In this document: one piece after another, positions 7,120 to 14,579 of the stretch | How positions within the stretch are numbered: the first letter of the stretch is position 1 | Layout of the letters: each line of letters starts with the position of its first letter | Source: Spirochaetaceae bacterium | GTDB lineage: Bacteria > Spirochaetota > Spirochaetia > Treponematales > Breznakiellaceae | Assembly (NCBI GenBank): GCA_031269165.1 | Contig: JAISZQ010000363.1 | Location: forward strand, 1 to 20,628 | Length of the DNA: 20,628 bases | Direction: 5' to 3' | Notes under the pieces: generated by a model | Told to the model about the DNA's origin: nothing | What the model saw: the letters and a program-made list of their open reading frames with translations, nothing else | Database searches by the model: none | Made by a program: the position numbers and the translations under genes

Positions 7120-7192
7120 AGGCCAGTAGCTCAATTGGTAGAGTATCGGTCTCCAAAACCGAACGTCGTGGGTTCAATTCCTACCTGGCCTG
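7120..7192 (+). tRNA. tRNA-Trp (anticodon CCA)
   Basis: A 73-base cloverleaf. The acceptor stem AGGCCAG/CTGGCCT is fully paired with discriminator G. The D arm is GCTC/GAGT, the anticodon stem TCGGT/ACCGA has loop CTCCAAA with CCA at 7153-7155, and the T arm GTGGG/CCTAC has loop TTCAATT. The 3' CCA is not encoded. A -10-like TATACT (7102-7107) lies 12 bases upstream with only a weak -35 (TTTTCA, 7079-7084). Confidence 0.95.
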
Positions 7193-7409
7193 TTTTGATG
7201 GTGAAAAGTGCGGGACGGGGGTCGCCTCCGACCCGCAACATCCTGTTTCGGGTTTCCGGCGGGGGCGTACTCGCAAATGCTTTGCGCGTTTGCTTCAGTT
7301 ATGCGTCCATCCATGGATGGGGGGTGCGCCCACAAAACCATCAGGCTCTTATATCGAAAAGAGGCGGCTCGGTTTAGGGAGGTGCCGGGGAGAGGATTTT
7401 TTGCCAGTC

Positions 7410-7481
7410 CGGAGCGTGGGTCAATGGCTGACCACCAGTTTTGGGAACTGGTTTATGAAGGTTCGATTCCTTTCGCTCCGA
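7410..7481 (+). tRNA. tRNA-Pro (anticodon TGG)
   Basis: A 72-base cloverleaf. The acceptor stem CGGAGCG/CGCTCCG has the C1-G72 pair typical of bacterial tRNA-Pro, with discriminator A. The D arm is GGTC/GACC, the anticodon stem CCAGT/ACTGG has loop TTTGGGA with TGG at 7442-7444, and the T arm GAAGG/CCTTT has loop TTCGATT. It lies 217 bases after tRNA-Trp and only 21 bases before the hydrolase start, so the three are probably one transcript. Confidence 0.95.
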
Positions 7482-7502
7482 GAGGATATATTCCGAGAAA
7501 GT

Positions 7503-8348
7503 ATGAGGATAACGGTTCTGGGGTCGGGGACGTCGCACGGGATTCCGGTAGTGGGGTGCGGGTGCGCCGTGTGCCGGTCGGAGGATCCTCGTGATAAGCG
7601 TTACCGGGCATCGGTCTTTATCGAAGGGGCAGCGGGCGAGAACATACTCATCGACACGGGGCCCGAATTTCGCTTGCAAGCGGTGAGGGCGCGGATTTGC
7701 CGTCTTGACGCGCTTTTTTATACGCACGCGCACGCCGACCATCTCCACGGCCTTGATGATGTTCGTCCGCTCACGCAGGACGGCCCGCTTCCTGTCTATG
7801 GCAATCCGGCAACGATAGAGGATATCCGCGAGCGTTTCAGGTATATATTCGAGGAGACGCAGCCCGGCGGCGGCAAGCCCAAGATCGCGCCGTCCGTGGT
7901 TTACGGCCCGGTGGTTGTCGGCGGGTTGACGGTTACGCCTGTTCCCGCCCAGCATGGGACGCTCGACATATACGGCTGGAAGATGGCCGAAAGCGGCGCG
8001 GTCTTCGTCTATGTTACCGACGCAAGTTTTATCCCGGACGCTTCCTTCGATCTCATGCGCGGCGCGGACTGCCTCCTGCTCGGCGCGTTACGTGCCCGTC
8101 CGCATTCCACCCACTTTTCGTTTGACCAAGCGATCGAAGCGGTGAAAAAGGCCGCAGTGAAAGAGGCGTATCTTACCCACCTCTGCCACGAACACAGCCA
8201 CGAAGAAATTGCGGCGTATTGCGGGCGGACGGGGTTACAGGTCCTGCCGGCGTTTGACGGGATGCGAATCGGTATCCCCGCGTCAACGCATTCGTTTTTT
8301 GAGAACGCTCAATCGGGAGAACGCCGATGCTCCGTCCGCCGTGAATAA
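7503..8348 (+). CDS. PhnP-like metallo-beta-lactamase-fold hydrolase
   Basis: Predicted 281-residue metal-dependent hydrolase. PhnP itself is a cyclic phosphodiesterase; many relatives are uncharacterised. The N-terminus has the subfamily hallmark GTSHGIPVVGCGCAVC (9-24), whose cysteines form a structural zinc site in PhnP, then DPRDKRYR. The catalytic metal motif HAHADH is at 75-80, His at 151 (PAQHGT), Asp at 173 (VTDAS) and His ligands in LTHLCHEHSH near 224-233. ATG 7503 is chosen because the upstream extension would run through tRNA-Pro; GAGAAAG just before it is a weak ribosome site. The last 25 residues go beyond the usual domain. A strong terminator follows at 8501. No phosphonate genes are nearby, so the substrate is unknown. 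Confidence 0.9.
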   Translation: MRITVLGSGTSHGIPVVGCGCAVCRSEDPRDKRYRASVFIEGAAGENILIDTGPEFRLQAVRARICRLDALFYTHAHADHLHGLDDVRPLTQDGPLPVYGNPATIEDIRERFRYIFEETQPGGGKPKIAPSVVYGPVVVGGLTVTPVPAQHGTLDIYGWKMAESGAVFVYVTDASFIPDASFDLMRGADCLLLGALRARPHSTHFSFDQAIEAVKKAAVKEAYLTHLCHEHSHEEIAAYCGRTGLQVLPAFDGMRIGIPASTHSFFENAQSGERRCSVRRE

Positions 8349-8500
8349 TAGCGGACTTGTTCAACAACCCGGTTGTGTTGTCGACTAACCTGCGGTTGGC
8401 TTACAAGTCCTGCGGTTTTTCAGGCTAAAGCCTTCTCAAGCCGCGTTTTTAGCGATTGCTGTGTCAAGACATGCGGTTTTGAAACAGCCTCGGCGAACTT
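8349..8500. repeat. Spacer with a dispersed GGAACAG-type repeat
   Basis: Between the hydrolase stop and the terminator lies non-coding DNA ending in GCGGTTTTGAAACAGCCTC. It is a diverged member of the intergenic family also seen at 626-647, 9522-9573, 14460-14577, 15953-15968, 18962-19020 and 20514-20524. The AGGCTAAAGCC block near 8429 has a counterpart near 14510. Confidence 0.5.
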
Positions 8501-8535
8501 GAAGCCGCCGCCACAGAGGGCGGCGGCTTCTTTTT
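8501..8535 (+). terminator. Strong intrinsic terminator
   Basis: A perfect 12-bp stem GAAGCCGCCGCC/GGCGGCGGCTTC with a six-base loop (8501-8530) followed by five T on the plus strand. It should end the tRNA-Trp/tRNA-Pro/hydrolase transcript. On the minus strand no T-run follows, so it is directional. Confidence 0.92.
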
Positions 8536-8553
8536 CCGAAAACTTCTCGCGCC

Positions 8554-8865
8554 TTACTTGGCGTATGCGGTGACTTTAGTGTAAAAGCCGAGGTACTGCG
8601 TTGTCACTGAGGTAATTACTTTGCCCGATGACTCGGCTTGCTGTACCGCAGCAACATACCCTTTATACCCCGTATCCACGAGCCCGAGAATGATGCCATA
8701 AGATGCGATTACCTCGGAATCATGAGACACCTCTTTGGCACTCGAAAAAAGGCCATGAGCATCAGCAGTCCCACCGACAGAGCTAAAAGTAGCACAACTC
8801 GTAAGCACCATTCCGAATACCAGCAAGACCGCCAGCATTCCCACAAAAAATTTTTTGTTTGCCAT
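8554..8865 (-). CDS. Small lipoprotein, TRL-like
   Basis: Predicted 103-residue exported lipoprotein. A signal peptide (MANKKFF, then a hydrophobic run) ends in a lipobox LTSC with the modified cysteine at residue 24. The short mature part has SVGGTADAHGLF and SYGIILGLVDTGYKGYVAA, which resembles small repeated lipoproteins of Treponema (TRL-like family); that assignment is from memory of the pattern. AAGGAG lies six bases before ATG 8865. It is transcribed alone, convergent with the hydrolase transcript. Upstream, GTACG and CGTAC flank five bases (8961-8975) and TACACTG is repeated at 8941 and 8973, a possible operator. Function unknown. Confidence 0.8.
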   Translation of the reverse strand: MANKKFFVGMLAVLLVFGMVLTSCATFSSVGGTADAHGLFSSAKEVSHDSEVIASYGIILGLVDTGYKGYVAAVQQAESSGKVITSVTTQYLGFYTKVTAYAK

Positions 8866-9587
8866 GTTTTTCTCCTTACTTTGGCAACAAAGTTTTGTTA
8901 TGCGTTGGATTTCATTTTTTCAATGAAGCATAACTTTTCATACACTGTATACGCGCATACGTACGAATTCCGTACACTGAATATCCGTCCTCTCCCAAAA
9001 TAGGAGCCAAACCTCATCTTTCGCAAAATCCTACGTCATATCGTCCTCCTCTCTCTTTCAAGTAAAACGTAAAAGTTTTGTCCTGTTTGCCTCTTACCGT
9101 GCTCTCTGCTTCCGTTATCCGGAAATCTCTTCCCGGCGGCGAAGGATCCCGGCCTTCTAAAAAACCTCAGCGTGAAATCGGAACACACTTCCCGCAGAGA
9201 GAAGGAGCAAAGGATTTGCGTAAGCCGCATGAAGGGAAAAGGCGGTACAACAGGAGAAAAAGGAGTGGTTAAGTGCCTAAAATCTCTCCGTTGAGGGGGG
9301 GGGGGAGTGAGTCACGAGAAAAATAATGATAAGAGACAACACTCTTTCTTGCATAACCAGCCTTTCTCACACAATACCACAAGACTATCAATAAGTATAT
9401 TTATACCACACGCGAAAAACATTGTCAAGGGGTGCCCCGCAAAATTGTCAACGTTCAATAGAAATGTCCTCTAGGCTTTAGCGGAGGGCGGCTCAAATTT
9501 TGAGTGTAGACATCAGAAACGGTATGGCTTTAGTTCGGCCGACCAAAACTTCTCGTGTTTTGAAACAGGCTCACCTTAGAGCCCGCA
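8866..9587. other. Intergenic region without a convincing gene
   Basis: This stretch of about 720 bp holds the upstream region of the small lipoprotein, a run of eleven G (9295-9305), an IS-end relic (9446-9473) and a repeat ending GTGTTTTGAAACAGGCTC (near 9554-9571). A plus-strand frame at 9078-9272 has a low-complexity, highly basic product and no clear family, so it is not called. The middle part (9310-9440) is AT-rich with nothing recognisable. Confidence 0.6.
9446..9473. mobile_element. Relic of an IS end
   Basis: The stretch begins TGTCAA and continues to CAATAGAAATGTCCTCTA (9456-9473). The 18-base part is identical to the reverse complement of 14393-14410, inside the right terminal inverted repeat of the 14018-14420 element, and the TGTCAA outer end also matches. 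It is a solo terminus of the same family. Confidence 0.6.
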
Positions 9588-11330
9588 TCATTCGATAAGC
9601 CATACCCTTCCGGCGGCGAGGGGCCAGCGTTGGGAGACATAGGCGGAAAAGGCCCGCGCTTCTTGGTCGAAAGCCGCCGCGAGGTGGGGCCATGTTCCTT
9701 GCGCCTCGTCTTTTTGCGGCAGGATGGGACGGCGCCATTCGCTCTTTTCAAGCCTTTCGGGGATCGTCTTGCCGAAGTATTCGGCGGCGGCCCCGGCGCC
9801 TTGCTGGAGGAGGTGGGCCATGAACTCGTTGAACACCAAGTATTCGTCGGTGATGTCGTAGGACTGGTAGTCAAAATACGAGATGATCACCTTTTTGGAC
9901 ACGGGGTCGAACGCGTCGTAACGCTGCCGGGTAAAGGCGCGAAAATCTTCGTCAACGAAGTAGATGCCGTGGAAACATTCGTGCGCCATGAAGAGGCGGC
10001 GCAGGTACCCGTTCGATTCGCGGGAAACGGAGACCACCGCGCCTTCCCCCGCCGAGACGCTCCCGTCCCGCGTCGTGAGGATGCCGTTGTCGATGAGGAT
10101 GTCTTTCAAGAAACGCTCCTCCGGCAAGAGCGGGAAGTTTTGACGGCGGGCCAACTCGTAGAATGCGGCCAAGTCCTCCGCCCGGTAATCGTGCGCGTTC
10201 CAGCCGTGCTGTCCGGCAAGTTCGTCGTCGGGAACGAGCCGCCCCCGGTAGCCCTTCTTTTCCGTGAAAAAGGCGAGCCGCTTGAACAATTTGTCCTGTA
10301 CCGCATAGTCTGCCGTGTCGAAGATGAGCACGGTGGGGAACGATTCCCAGCGGAAAACCTCGTAATCGTCGTTCCGCCACACCGTTTGCGGATAATCCAA
10401 TATCACGCCGGGGTCGGCGGCAAGCGGCACGGGAAAATCCGGCACGGGAAGCGGCGACAACAACACCGCCTCCGCGCCGCCGTCCACTGTCACCGGATAG
10501 GGCGACCGTCCCAGAATGCCGGCGGGAAGACTCACCTCCCGCGTTTGGGCGGACGAAGACTCGTACCCGAAGGCCCGCGTCTTGATCGCCGACCGGGGGG
10601 CGAGGTTTTTCACCCGCAGCGACTTGCCGCCGCTTATCGGATACGGTTCCGCCGGGTCTATGATGTAGGAATCGCGCCGTGATGCCGCGTCAATCTCCCG
10701 GTAAACAAAAGGGCTCAGCGTTACCTCGGCGGCGTTTGCGTCAAAGCCGTAAAACCGCGTTATAAGGGAAAAAGAATAAATCAAAACCCCTTCCGCTTCT
10801 CCTTTTCCCCGGATGTTCTCGGCACTGATCGTTATCGCGTCAAGTTCGCCCGCATCAAGGGGAATCGCGTAACGGTAACGCCGCTCTGTTCGTTCCCCGC
10901 GCGCCTCGCTGTTCTCTCGGCCGACAAGCCCTAAAAAAGACACGTCCAACGGCAACTGCCACGAGGGGCCGCCCTTTTTACCATCGCCGAAACGCACCTC
11001 GATTGCCGCTGTTGCCCCGGTCGCCGAGCCGGGCGTAACGGCCGCCACGTTCCGCGCCGTCTCCCGCACCGTATAATCAATCAAAAACGAGGCGTTTTCC
11101 GCGACAGGAACCGCTTCCGGCAACGAATACGCATAGACGGCTTTTTTGCCCTTCGCCCCGATGAGACCGGAGGCTGCTTCTTTCGAATGGGCGATTACAC
11201 CGATCTCCCGGCCGTTTTCCGTGAAAAGCGGGAAGGACGCCGGGACGCCGTTCTCGCACGATACAATGCACGATGAAAGGAAGAAAACCGACAAGAAAGG
11301 CCCACAGAGCGGCAAAAGGTGGCGCGTCAT
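9588..11330 (-). CDS. Lipoprotein with HExxH zinc-metalloprotease motif
   Basis: Predicted 580-residue envelope lipoprotein. A signal peptide of about 20 residues ends in two candidate lipobox cysteines (21 and 25, LSSC and IVSC). The middle 400 residues are rich in beta-type sequence with no family recognised. Near the C-terminus is MAHECFHGIYF, giving HECFH at 450-454, followed about 50 residues later by NEFMAHLLQ whose Glu502 could be the third zinc ligand, as in gluzincin metallopeptidases. Proteolytic activity is inferred from this motif only. ATG 11330 overlaps the upstream stop as ATGA and is preferred over ATG 11336. It is the last gene of the yajC operon. Codon usage is GC-rich like its neighbours. 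Confidence 0.78.
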   Translation of the reverse strand: MTRHLLPLCGPFLSVFFLSSCIVSCENGVPASFPLFTENGREIGVIAHSKEAASGLIGAKGKKAVYAYSLPEAVPVAENASFLIDYTVRETARNVAAVTPGSATGATAAIEVRFGDGKKGGPSWQLPLDVSFLGLVGRENSEARGERTERRYRYAIPLDAGELDAITISAENIRGKGEAEGVLIYSFSLITRFYGFDANAAEVTLSPFVYREIDAASRRDSYIIDPAEPYPISGGKSLRVKNLAPRSAIKTRAFGYESSSAQTREVSLPAGILGRSPYPVTVDGGAEAVLLSPLPVPDFPVPLAADPGVILDYPQTVWRNDDYEVFRWESFPTVLIFDTADYAVQDKLFKRLAFFTEKKGYRGRLVPDDELAGQHGWNAHDYRAEDLAAFYELARRQNFPLLPEERFLKDILIDNGILTTRDGSVSAGEGAVVSVSRESNGYLRRLFMAHECFHGIYFVDEDFRAFTRQRYDAFDPVSKKVIISYFDYQSYDITDEYLVFNEFMAHLLQQGAGAAAEYFGKTIPERLEKSEWRRPILPQKDEAQGTWPHLAAAFDQEARAFSAYVSQRWPLAAGRVWLIE

Positions 11331-12121
11331 TCCCATGGTAAAGCAAGGATCCCCCGGGCGATGATCCCGGCGACGCCGTATTTCCGTTCCATGGTCATCT
11401 CCTCCGAGGGGCGTAAAAAGGTCTCGATTTGGGCGTCAAAAGAATCGGGCAAGAGCGGCAAAGCGCAGAGTTGGTTGTAATAAAACCGGTGCGAAGGCTC
11501 GAAACGGCGGTTAATACAAAACAGCGTGAGGGCAGCGGACTTGATAAACTCGGCGGACGAAACGAGAAAATAAAAATTATCGTCCGAGAGGAGCGCCGCG
11601 CCCAAATCGGAGAGAAAGTGTTCCATTTTGGCCTTGTAGATGCCGCACAACTCGCCCCAGAAATCCAGCCCCAGCGTCGAAAGCCTTTTCCTGATGCCGG
11701 AAAGCCATTCTCCCCGCGAAAACAAGACCTGACTTTCAACAATGCGGTAAAACCCGTAAGTTCCGGTATCCGCGATGGAACGAAACGCCTCTTTTTTCCC
11801 GGAGGCGATCCCTCCCGACGCGGCATTGACCAACTCGTCAATCTTCGCCGTTTGTTTAAACTCGATGCGTACGGGAATATCGCCTGAAAAAAACCGGTCC
11901 TTGCACAGTGCCGCCTCGTATAAGTTCGCCGCGCCGTACCACGCCCGCCGCGCCTGTGAATCGGGCAACGGAAACGCATGGTACACGTCAAGGGTAAGCG
12001 CGAAATGCGGGTCGAGCGTATCCCCGTGGGCGGCCTCGTTCAGCGTAACCGCTTCAACACCGTCCCACGAGGAAATGGCTTGGGCGAGTTGTCCGGCAAG
12101 ATCAAGCGTTTTTCGCTTCAA
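11327..12121 (-). CDS. Nucleotidyltransferase-like protein of unknown function (DUF4037-like)
   Basis: Predicted 264-residue soluble protein. The first part (LAQAISSWDGVEAVTL, then DPHFALTLDVYH) has the layout of a nucleotidyltransferase-fold domain, but the usual GS...D-x-D signature is not clear and may be degenerate. The C-terminal half is helical, with KSAALTLFCINRRFEPSHRF, resembling the tail of DUF4037 proteins; this match is tentative. The start is TTG 12121, preceded by GGGGAG four bases upstream and lying inside yajC (20-bp overlap). An ATGA overlap couples it to the downstream lipoprotein gene. No signal peptide or membrane segment is seen. Confidence 0.7.
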   Translation of the reverse strand: MKRKTLDLAGQLAQAISSWDGVEAVTLNEAAHGDTLDPHFALTLDVYHAFPLPDSQARRAWYGAANLYEAALCKDRFFSGDIPVRIEFKQTAKIDELVNAASGGIASGKKEAFRSIADTGTYGFYRIVESQVLFSRGEWLSGIRKRLSTLGLDFWGELCGIYKAKMEHFLSDLGAALLSDDNFYFLVSSAEFIKSAALTLFCINRRFEPSHRFYYNQLCALPLLPDSFDAQIETFLRPSEEMTMERKYGVAGIIARGILALPWE

Positions 12122-12560
12122 CGTTCTCCCCGACCGTCTCCGCCTTAACCGGCGTCTCTACCTTGTCGTTCTTCTTTTCTTCGATTTTCTCGGTTTTCTT
12201 CGCCTTTTCTTCCTTCTCTTCAGTCTTCTCTTCTTTGGCGTTGGACACATTGGAAATCGCGCTACGGAGGAACTTGATCTTGGTGTTGTCGTCAACCTTC
12301 ACGATGACATCGGTACCGTCAATCGAAGCGATCGTCCCGTGAATCCCTCCGATCGTTACCACCTTGTCGCCCTTCTTCAGGGCACCCAGCATCCGTTGCG
12401 TTTCTTTCTGCTTTTTATTCTGCGGGCGGATAATCAGAAAGTAAAAAATCGCAATGATAATAACAAACGGGAAAAGGCTGACAAGCCCGGAGGCGCCTCC
12501 GACCGCTCCTTCCGCTCCCGCAGGGGCACCCATCAGCACATACAAAAAAAAGTCTTTCAT
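12102..12560 (-). CDS. yajC: Preprotein translocase accessory protein YajC
   Basis: Predicted 152-residue inner-membrane protein associated with the SecDF part of the Sec translocase. One membrane segment (about 28-44, SLFPFVIIIAIFYFLII) is followed by the family hallmark RPQNKKQKE and the domain MLGALKKGDKVVTIGGIHGTI. The last 45 residues are a Lys/Glu-rich low-complexity tail longer than in most YajC proteins. ATG 12560 has AAGGA seven bases upstream; in-frame ATGs further up overlap the promoter. YajC commonly precedes secD, but here it is followed by the nucleotidyltransferase-like and metalloprotease genes. Confidence 0.93.
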   Translation of the reverse strand: MKDFFLYVLMGAPAGAEGAVGGASGLVSLFPFVIIIAIFYFLIIRPQNKKQKETQRMLGALKKGDKVVTIGGIHGTIASIDGTDVIVKVDDNTKIKFLRSAISNVSNAKEEKTEEKEEKAKKTEKIEEKKNDKVETPVKAETVGENVEAKNA

Positions 12561-12589
12561 ATAACATTCCTTCTCGATAAAGATACCCG

Positions 12590-12618
12590 ATGATACCCCA
12601 ATCGCGCGCGTTGTGCAA
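12590..12618 (-). promoter_or_regulatory. Sigma-70-type promoter of the yajC operon
   Basis: TTGCAC (12613-12618), a 17-base spacer and TATCAT (12590-12595) on the minus strand. The leader to ATG 12560 would be about 22 bases and includes the ribosome site. Confidence 0.72.
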
Positions 12619-12709
12619 GGGGGCGCAGTCATGTGGCAATGATGGCCTATCGGTACGCCGGTAGCGCGTCGGCCCGTTATCAAAGTAAATGGTACGACCC
12701 TGATGCCGG

Positions 12710-12738
12710 TTGCCCTCCCCGCGCGATTCTGCTAGACT
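12710..12738 (+). promoter_or_regulatory. Sigma-70-type promoter of tyrS, abutting the start codon
   Basis: TTGCCC (12710-12715), a 17-base spacer and TAGACT (12733-12738). Only six bases separate the -10 box from ATG 12745, so the predicted start of transcription falls on or next to the start codon. Confidence 0.6.
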
Positions 12739-12744
12739 TGCGGC

Positions 12745-13998
12745 ATGAATAGTGCGCTTACCAACCTCAAGGAGAGGGGCTTCATTCAGCAGTGTACGGC
12801 AATTGATTCGCTGTCGGATCTGTGCGACAGCGGGCCGGTTGTGTTTTATGTCGGCGCAGACCCGACGGGAAAGAGCCTCCACATCGGGCACATGGTGCCG
12901 TTTTTCGCGTTTCGCCATCTGAAAAACGCGGGGCACAAGGGGATTGCGCTCATTGGCGGCGGCACGGGGCGTATCGGCGATCCTTCCGGCAAGACGGAGA
13001 TGCGGAAGATGCTGTCGTATGAGCAACTGGACGGCAATGTCGAGGCGATTAAGGGCCAGCTTGACCGCTTTCTCACGTTCGACGGGGACAGGGCGCGGCC
13101 GGCGAACAACAAGGACTGGCTTGCCGGGCTTAACTATATCGACTTTTTGCGCGAAATCGGCAGTCATTTCTCGGTGAACCGGATGCTGTCTTTCGAGGCG
13201 TACAAGCAACGGCTCGAGACCGGGCTTTCGTTCATCGAGTTTAATTACCAACTGTTGCAAAGTTACGACTTTCTCGAACTCTTCAGGCGTTACGGGTGCC
13301 GTCTGCAAATCGGCGGCGACGACCAGTGGGGAAACATTGTGGCGGGGATCGAGCTCATCCGCCGCATCGAGGGAGCGGAGGTCTTTGGGCTCACGTTTCC
13401 GCTGGTGACGACGAGCGACGGCAAGAAGATGGGGAAGACGGAAAAAGGCGCGGTGTTTCTCGATCCTGACCTCACGTCTCCCTACGACTTTTTCCAGTAT
13501 TGGCGCAACGTGGACGATGCCGACGTGCGGCGTTTTCTTTTGATGTTCACGTTTCTCCCGAAAGACGAGTGCGAGGCGCTCTCGGCTCCGGGGAAAAACC
13601 CGAACGAGGCGAAGGAGCGTCTAGCCTACGAGGTTACCGCGCTGATCCACGGCGAGGCGGCGGCGGAAAAGGCCCGCTCCGGCGCGAAGGCCGCGTTTGG
13701 CGGCGGGGGCGACCGGAACGCGATGCCGACGGAAACGCTTCCCCGCGTGCGATTCGAGGCGGGTTACCCCATCGTTGATCTCTTTTTTGACGCGAAACTC
13801 TGCGCGACCAAGAGCGACTCTCGCCGCCTCGTCGAACAAGGGGGCGCGTTCGTGTCGGATCGGAACGGTGGGCTTGTCGCGATCACCGGGGTGAAAGACG
13901 CCGTTGATGCGGGCCGTCTTGACGAGAGGGGCGAACTCGTGTTACGCGCCGGAAAAAAGCGGTACTGCCGGGTGGTCGCCACGAACGGCGCGTCGTGA
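12745..13998 (+). CDS. tyrS: Tyrosyl-tRNA synthetase
   Basis: Predicted 417-residue class I aminoacyl-tRNA synthetase that charges tRNA-Tyr. The Rossmann domain has the HIGH motif at 46-49 (SLHIGHM), GGGTGRIGDPSGK, the tyrosine-site sequence QIGGDDQWGN (188-197), and KMGKT (228-232) in place of KMSKS. The C-terminal region from about 345 fits the S4-like RNA-binding domain (CATKSDSRRLVEQGGAFVSD). Length matches bacterial TyrRS. No ribosome-binding sequence precedes ATG 12745 and a promoter lies directly before it. It is divergent from yajC and monocistronic as far as can be seen. All catalytic motifs are intact. Confidence 0.97.
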   Translation: MNSALTNLKERGFIQQCTAIDSLSDLCDSGPVVFYVGADPTGKSLHIGHMVPFFAFRHLKNAGHKGIALIGGGTGRIGDPSGKTEMRKMLSYEQLDGNVEAIKGQLDRFLTFDGDRARPANNKDWLAGLNYIDFLREIGSHFSVNRMLSFEAYKQRLETGLSFIEFNYQLLQSYDFLELFRRYGCRLQIGGDDQWGNIVAGIELIRRIEGAEVFGLTFPLVTTSDGKKMGKTEKGAVFLDPDLTSPYDFFQYWRNVDDADVRRFLLMFTFLPKDECEALSAPGKNPNEAKERLAYEVTALIHGEAAAEKARSGAKAAFGGGGDRNAMPTETLPRVRFEAGYPIVDLFFDAKLCATKSDSRRLVEQGGAFVSDRNGGLVAITGVKDAVDAGRLDERGELVLRAGKKRYCRVVATNGAS

Positions 13999-14001
13999 TA
14001 G

Positions 14002-14017
14002 GGCGCAATGCGGAGCG
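14002..14017. repeat. Left 16-bp direct repeat flanking the 14018-14420 element
   Basis: GGCGCAATGCGGAGCG here and GGCGCAATGCGGAACG at 14421-14436 differ at one base and flank the element exactly outside its TGT and ACA ends, as expected for a target-site duplication. Confidence 0.7.
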
Positions 14018-14420
14018 TGTTGAACCACAATGATAATGTCCTCATGTAACCACAATAGAAATGTCCCATCAGGTAAAAGAGCGGGAGGAGGACGAAATGA
14101 GGCTACCGATCTAGCTAGAGGGGACACCCTGATCCGGCCAGCAGGGCGAAATCTGCTGGCCAGCAGAACGAAATCTGCTGACCAGCAGGGCGAAATCTGC
14201 CGGCCAGAGGGAACACCCCCACCCGGCCACGTGGGACACCCTCACCCGGCCACGTGGGACATCCCCACCTGGCCTGATGGAACACCTCCACCTGGCCGGA
14301 TCAGACACCCTGGGCCGACCGGCCCGACATCCTGGGCCGACCGGAGGGGACACCCCACTCTAGCCGGAGGGGACATTTCTATTGTGGTAAAATAGAGGAC
14401 ATTTCTATTGTGGTTTGACA
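14018..14420. mobile_element. Non-autonomous IS-type element with long terminal inverted repeats
   Basis: The 403-bp element begins TGTTGAACCACAAT and ends ATTGTGGTTTGACA. Each end carries two copies of a CCACAAT-GAAATGTCC-type motif (the outermost left copy is slightly diverged), so the terminal inverted repeats extend to about 50 bp. Flanking 16-bp direct repeats fit a target duplication. Inside the left end, a strong ribosome site GGAGGA precedes ATG 14097, which is closed by a stop after five codons. This looks like the 5' end of a transposase gene whose body has been lost. The rest is a GC-rich array of 22-23-bp repeats. TGT...ACA ends and a variable-length duplication are compatible with the IS481/IS3 superfamily; without the transposase this stays tentative. 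Confidence 0.78.
14139..14390. repeat. Internal 22-23-bp phased repeat array
   Basis: Three 22-bp units (CAGCAGGGCGAAATCTGCTG type) lie at 14139-14160, 14161-14182 and 14183-14204, each an imperfect palindrome. About seven units of 22-23 bp beginning ACACC or ACATCC and ending in GGCC-rich sequence then follow, up to the right terminal repeat. The ACAYCC start of each unit resembles the ACATTTC start of the element's own terminal motif. Confidence 0.75.
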
Positions 14421-14436
14421 GGCGCAATGCGGAACG
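14421..14436. repeat. Right 16-bp direct repeat flanking the 14018-14420 element
   Basis: Partner of 14002-14017 with one mismatch (A for G at the fourteenth base). It starts immediately after the element's terminal ACA. Confidence 0.7.
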
Positions 14437-14459
14437 AACTCTCCCGCAAAATACGCGAG

Positions 14460-14577
14460 CCTGTTCCAAAACACGAGCGAGTTTGGAACAGGTTGCGCTG
14501 AAGCCGGGCTAAAGGGCTTTAGCCTGAATAAAGCATGGTTTTAGCCTTGCCAAAACGTGGGGTTTTGGAACAGTCTC
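14460..14577. repeat. Dispersed GGAACAG-type repeat with perfect hairpin
   Basis: CCTGTTCCAAA (14460-14470) and its exact reverse complement (14482-14492) form an 11-bp stem. A further copy of the motif (GGTTTTGGAACAGTCTC) ends at 14577, right next to the stop of the minus-strand methyltransferase gene. Between them is an AGGGCTTTAGCC block similar to one near 8429. No T-run follows on either strand, so terminator function is not supported. Confidence 0.7.
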
Positions 14578-14579
14578 AC

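Noticed and set aside
7290..7502. N-terminal extension of the hydrolase
   Set aside because: It would translate through the tRNA-Pro gene; the family N-terminus begins exactly at the ATG at 7503.
9078..9272. Small plus-strand reading frame with a basic product
   Set aside because: Low-complexity composition, no ribosome site of note and no recognisable family; left as intergenic.
9295..9305. Run of eleven G
   Set aside because: Unlike the G10 at 17907 it lies in no credible gene and not next to a start codon, so a switch function is not supported.
9630..10682. 350-codon plus-strand frame
   Set aside because: It is antisense to the metalloprotease lipoprotein gene, whose frame has a signal peptide, motif and operon context; high GC opens the opposite frame.
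14139..14390. Resemblance to a CRISPR array
   Set aside because: The units are contiguous 22-23-bp repeats without unique spacers, lie between IS-type inverted repeats, and no cas genes are present.
14460..14492. Hairpin as a terminator of the methyltransferase gene
   Set aside because: The stem is good but no T-run follows on either strand, and the same hairpin occurs elsewhere as a dispersed repeat.
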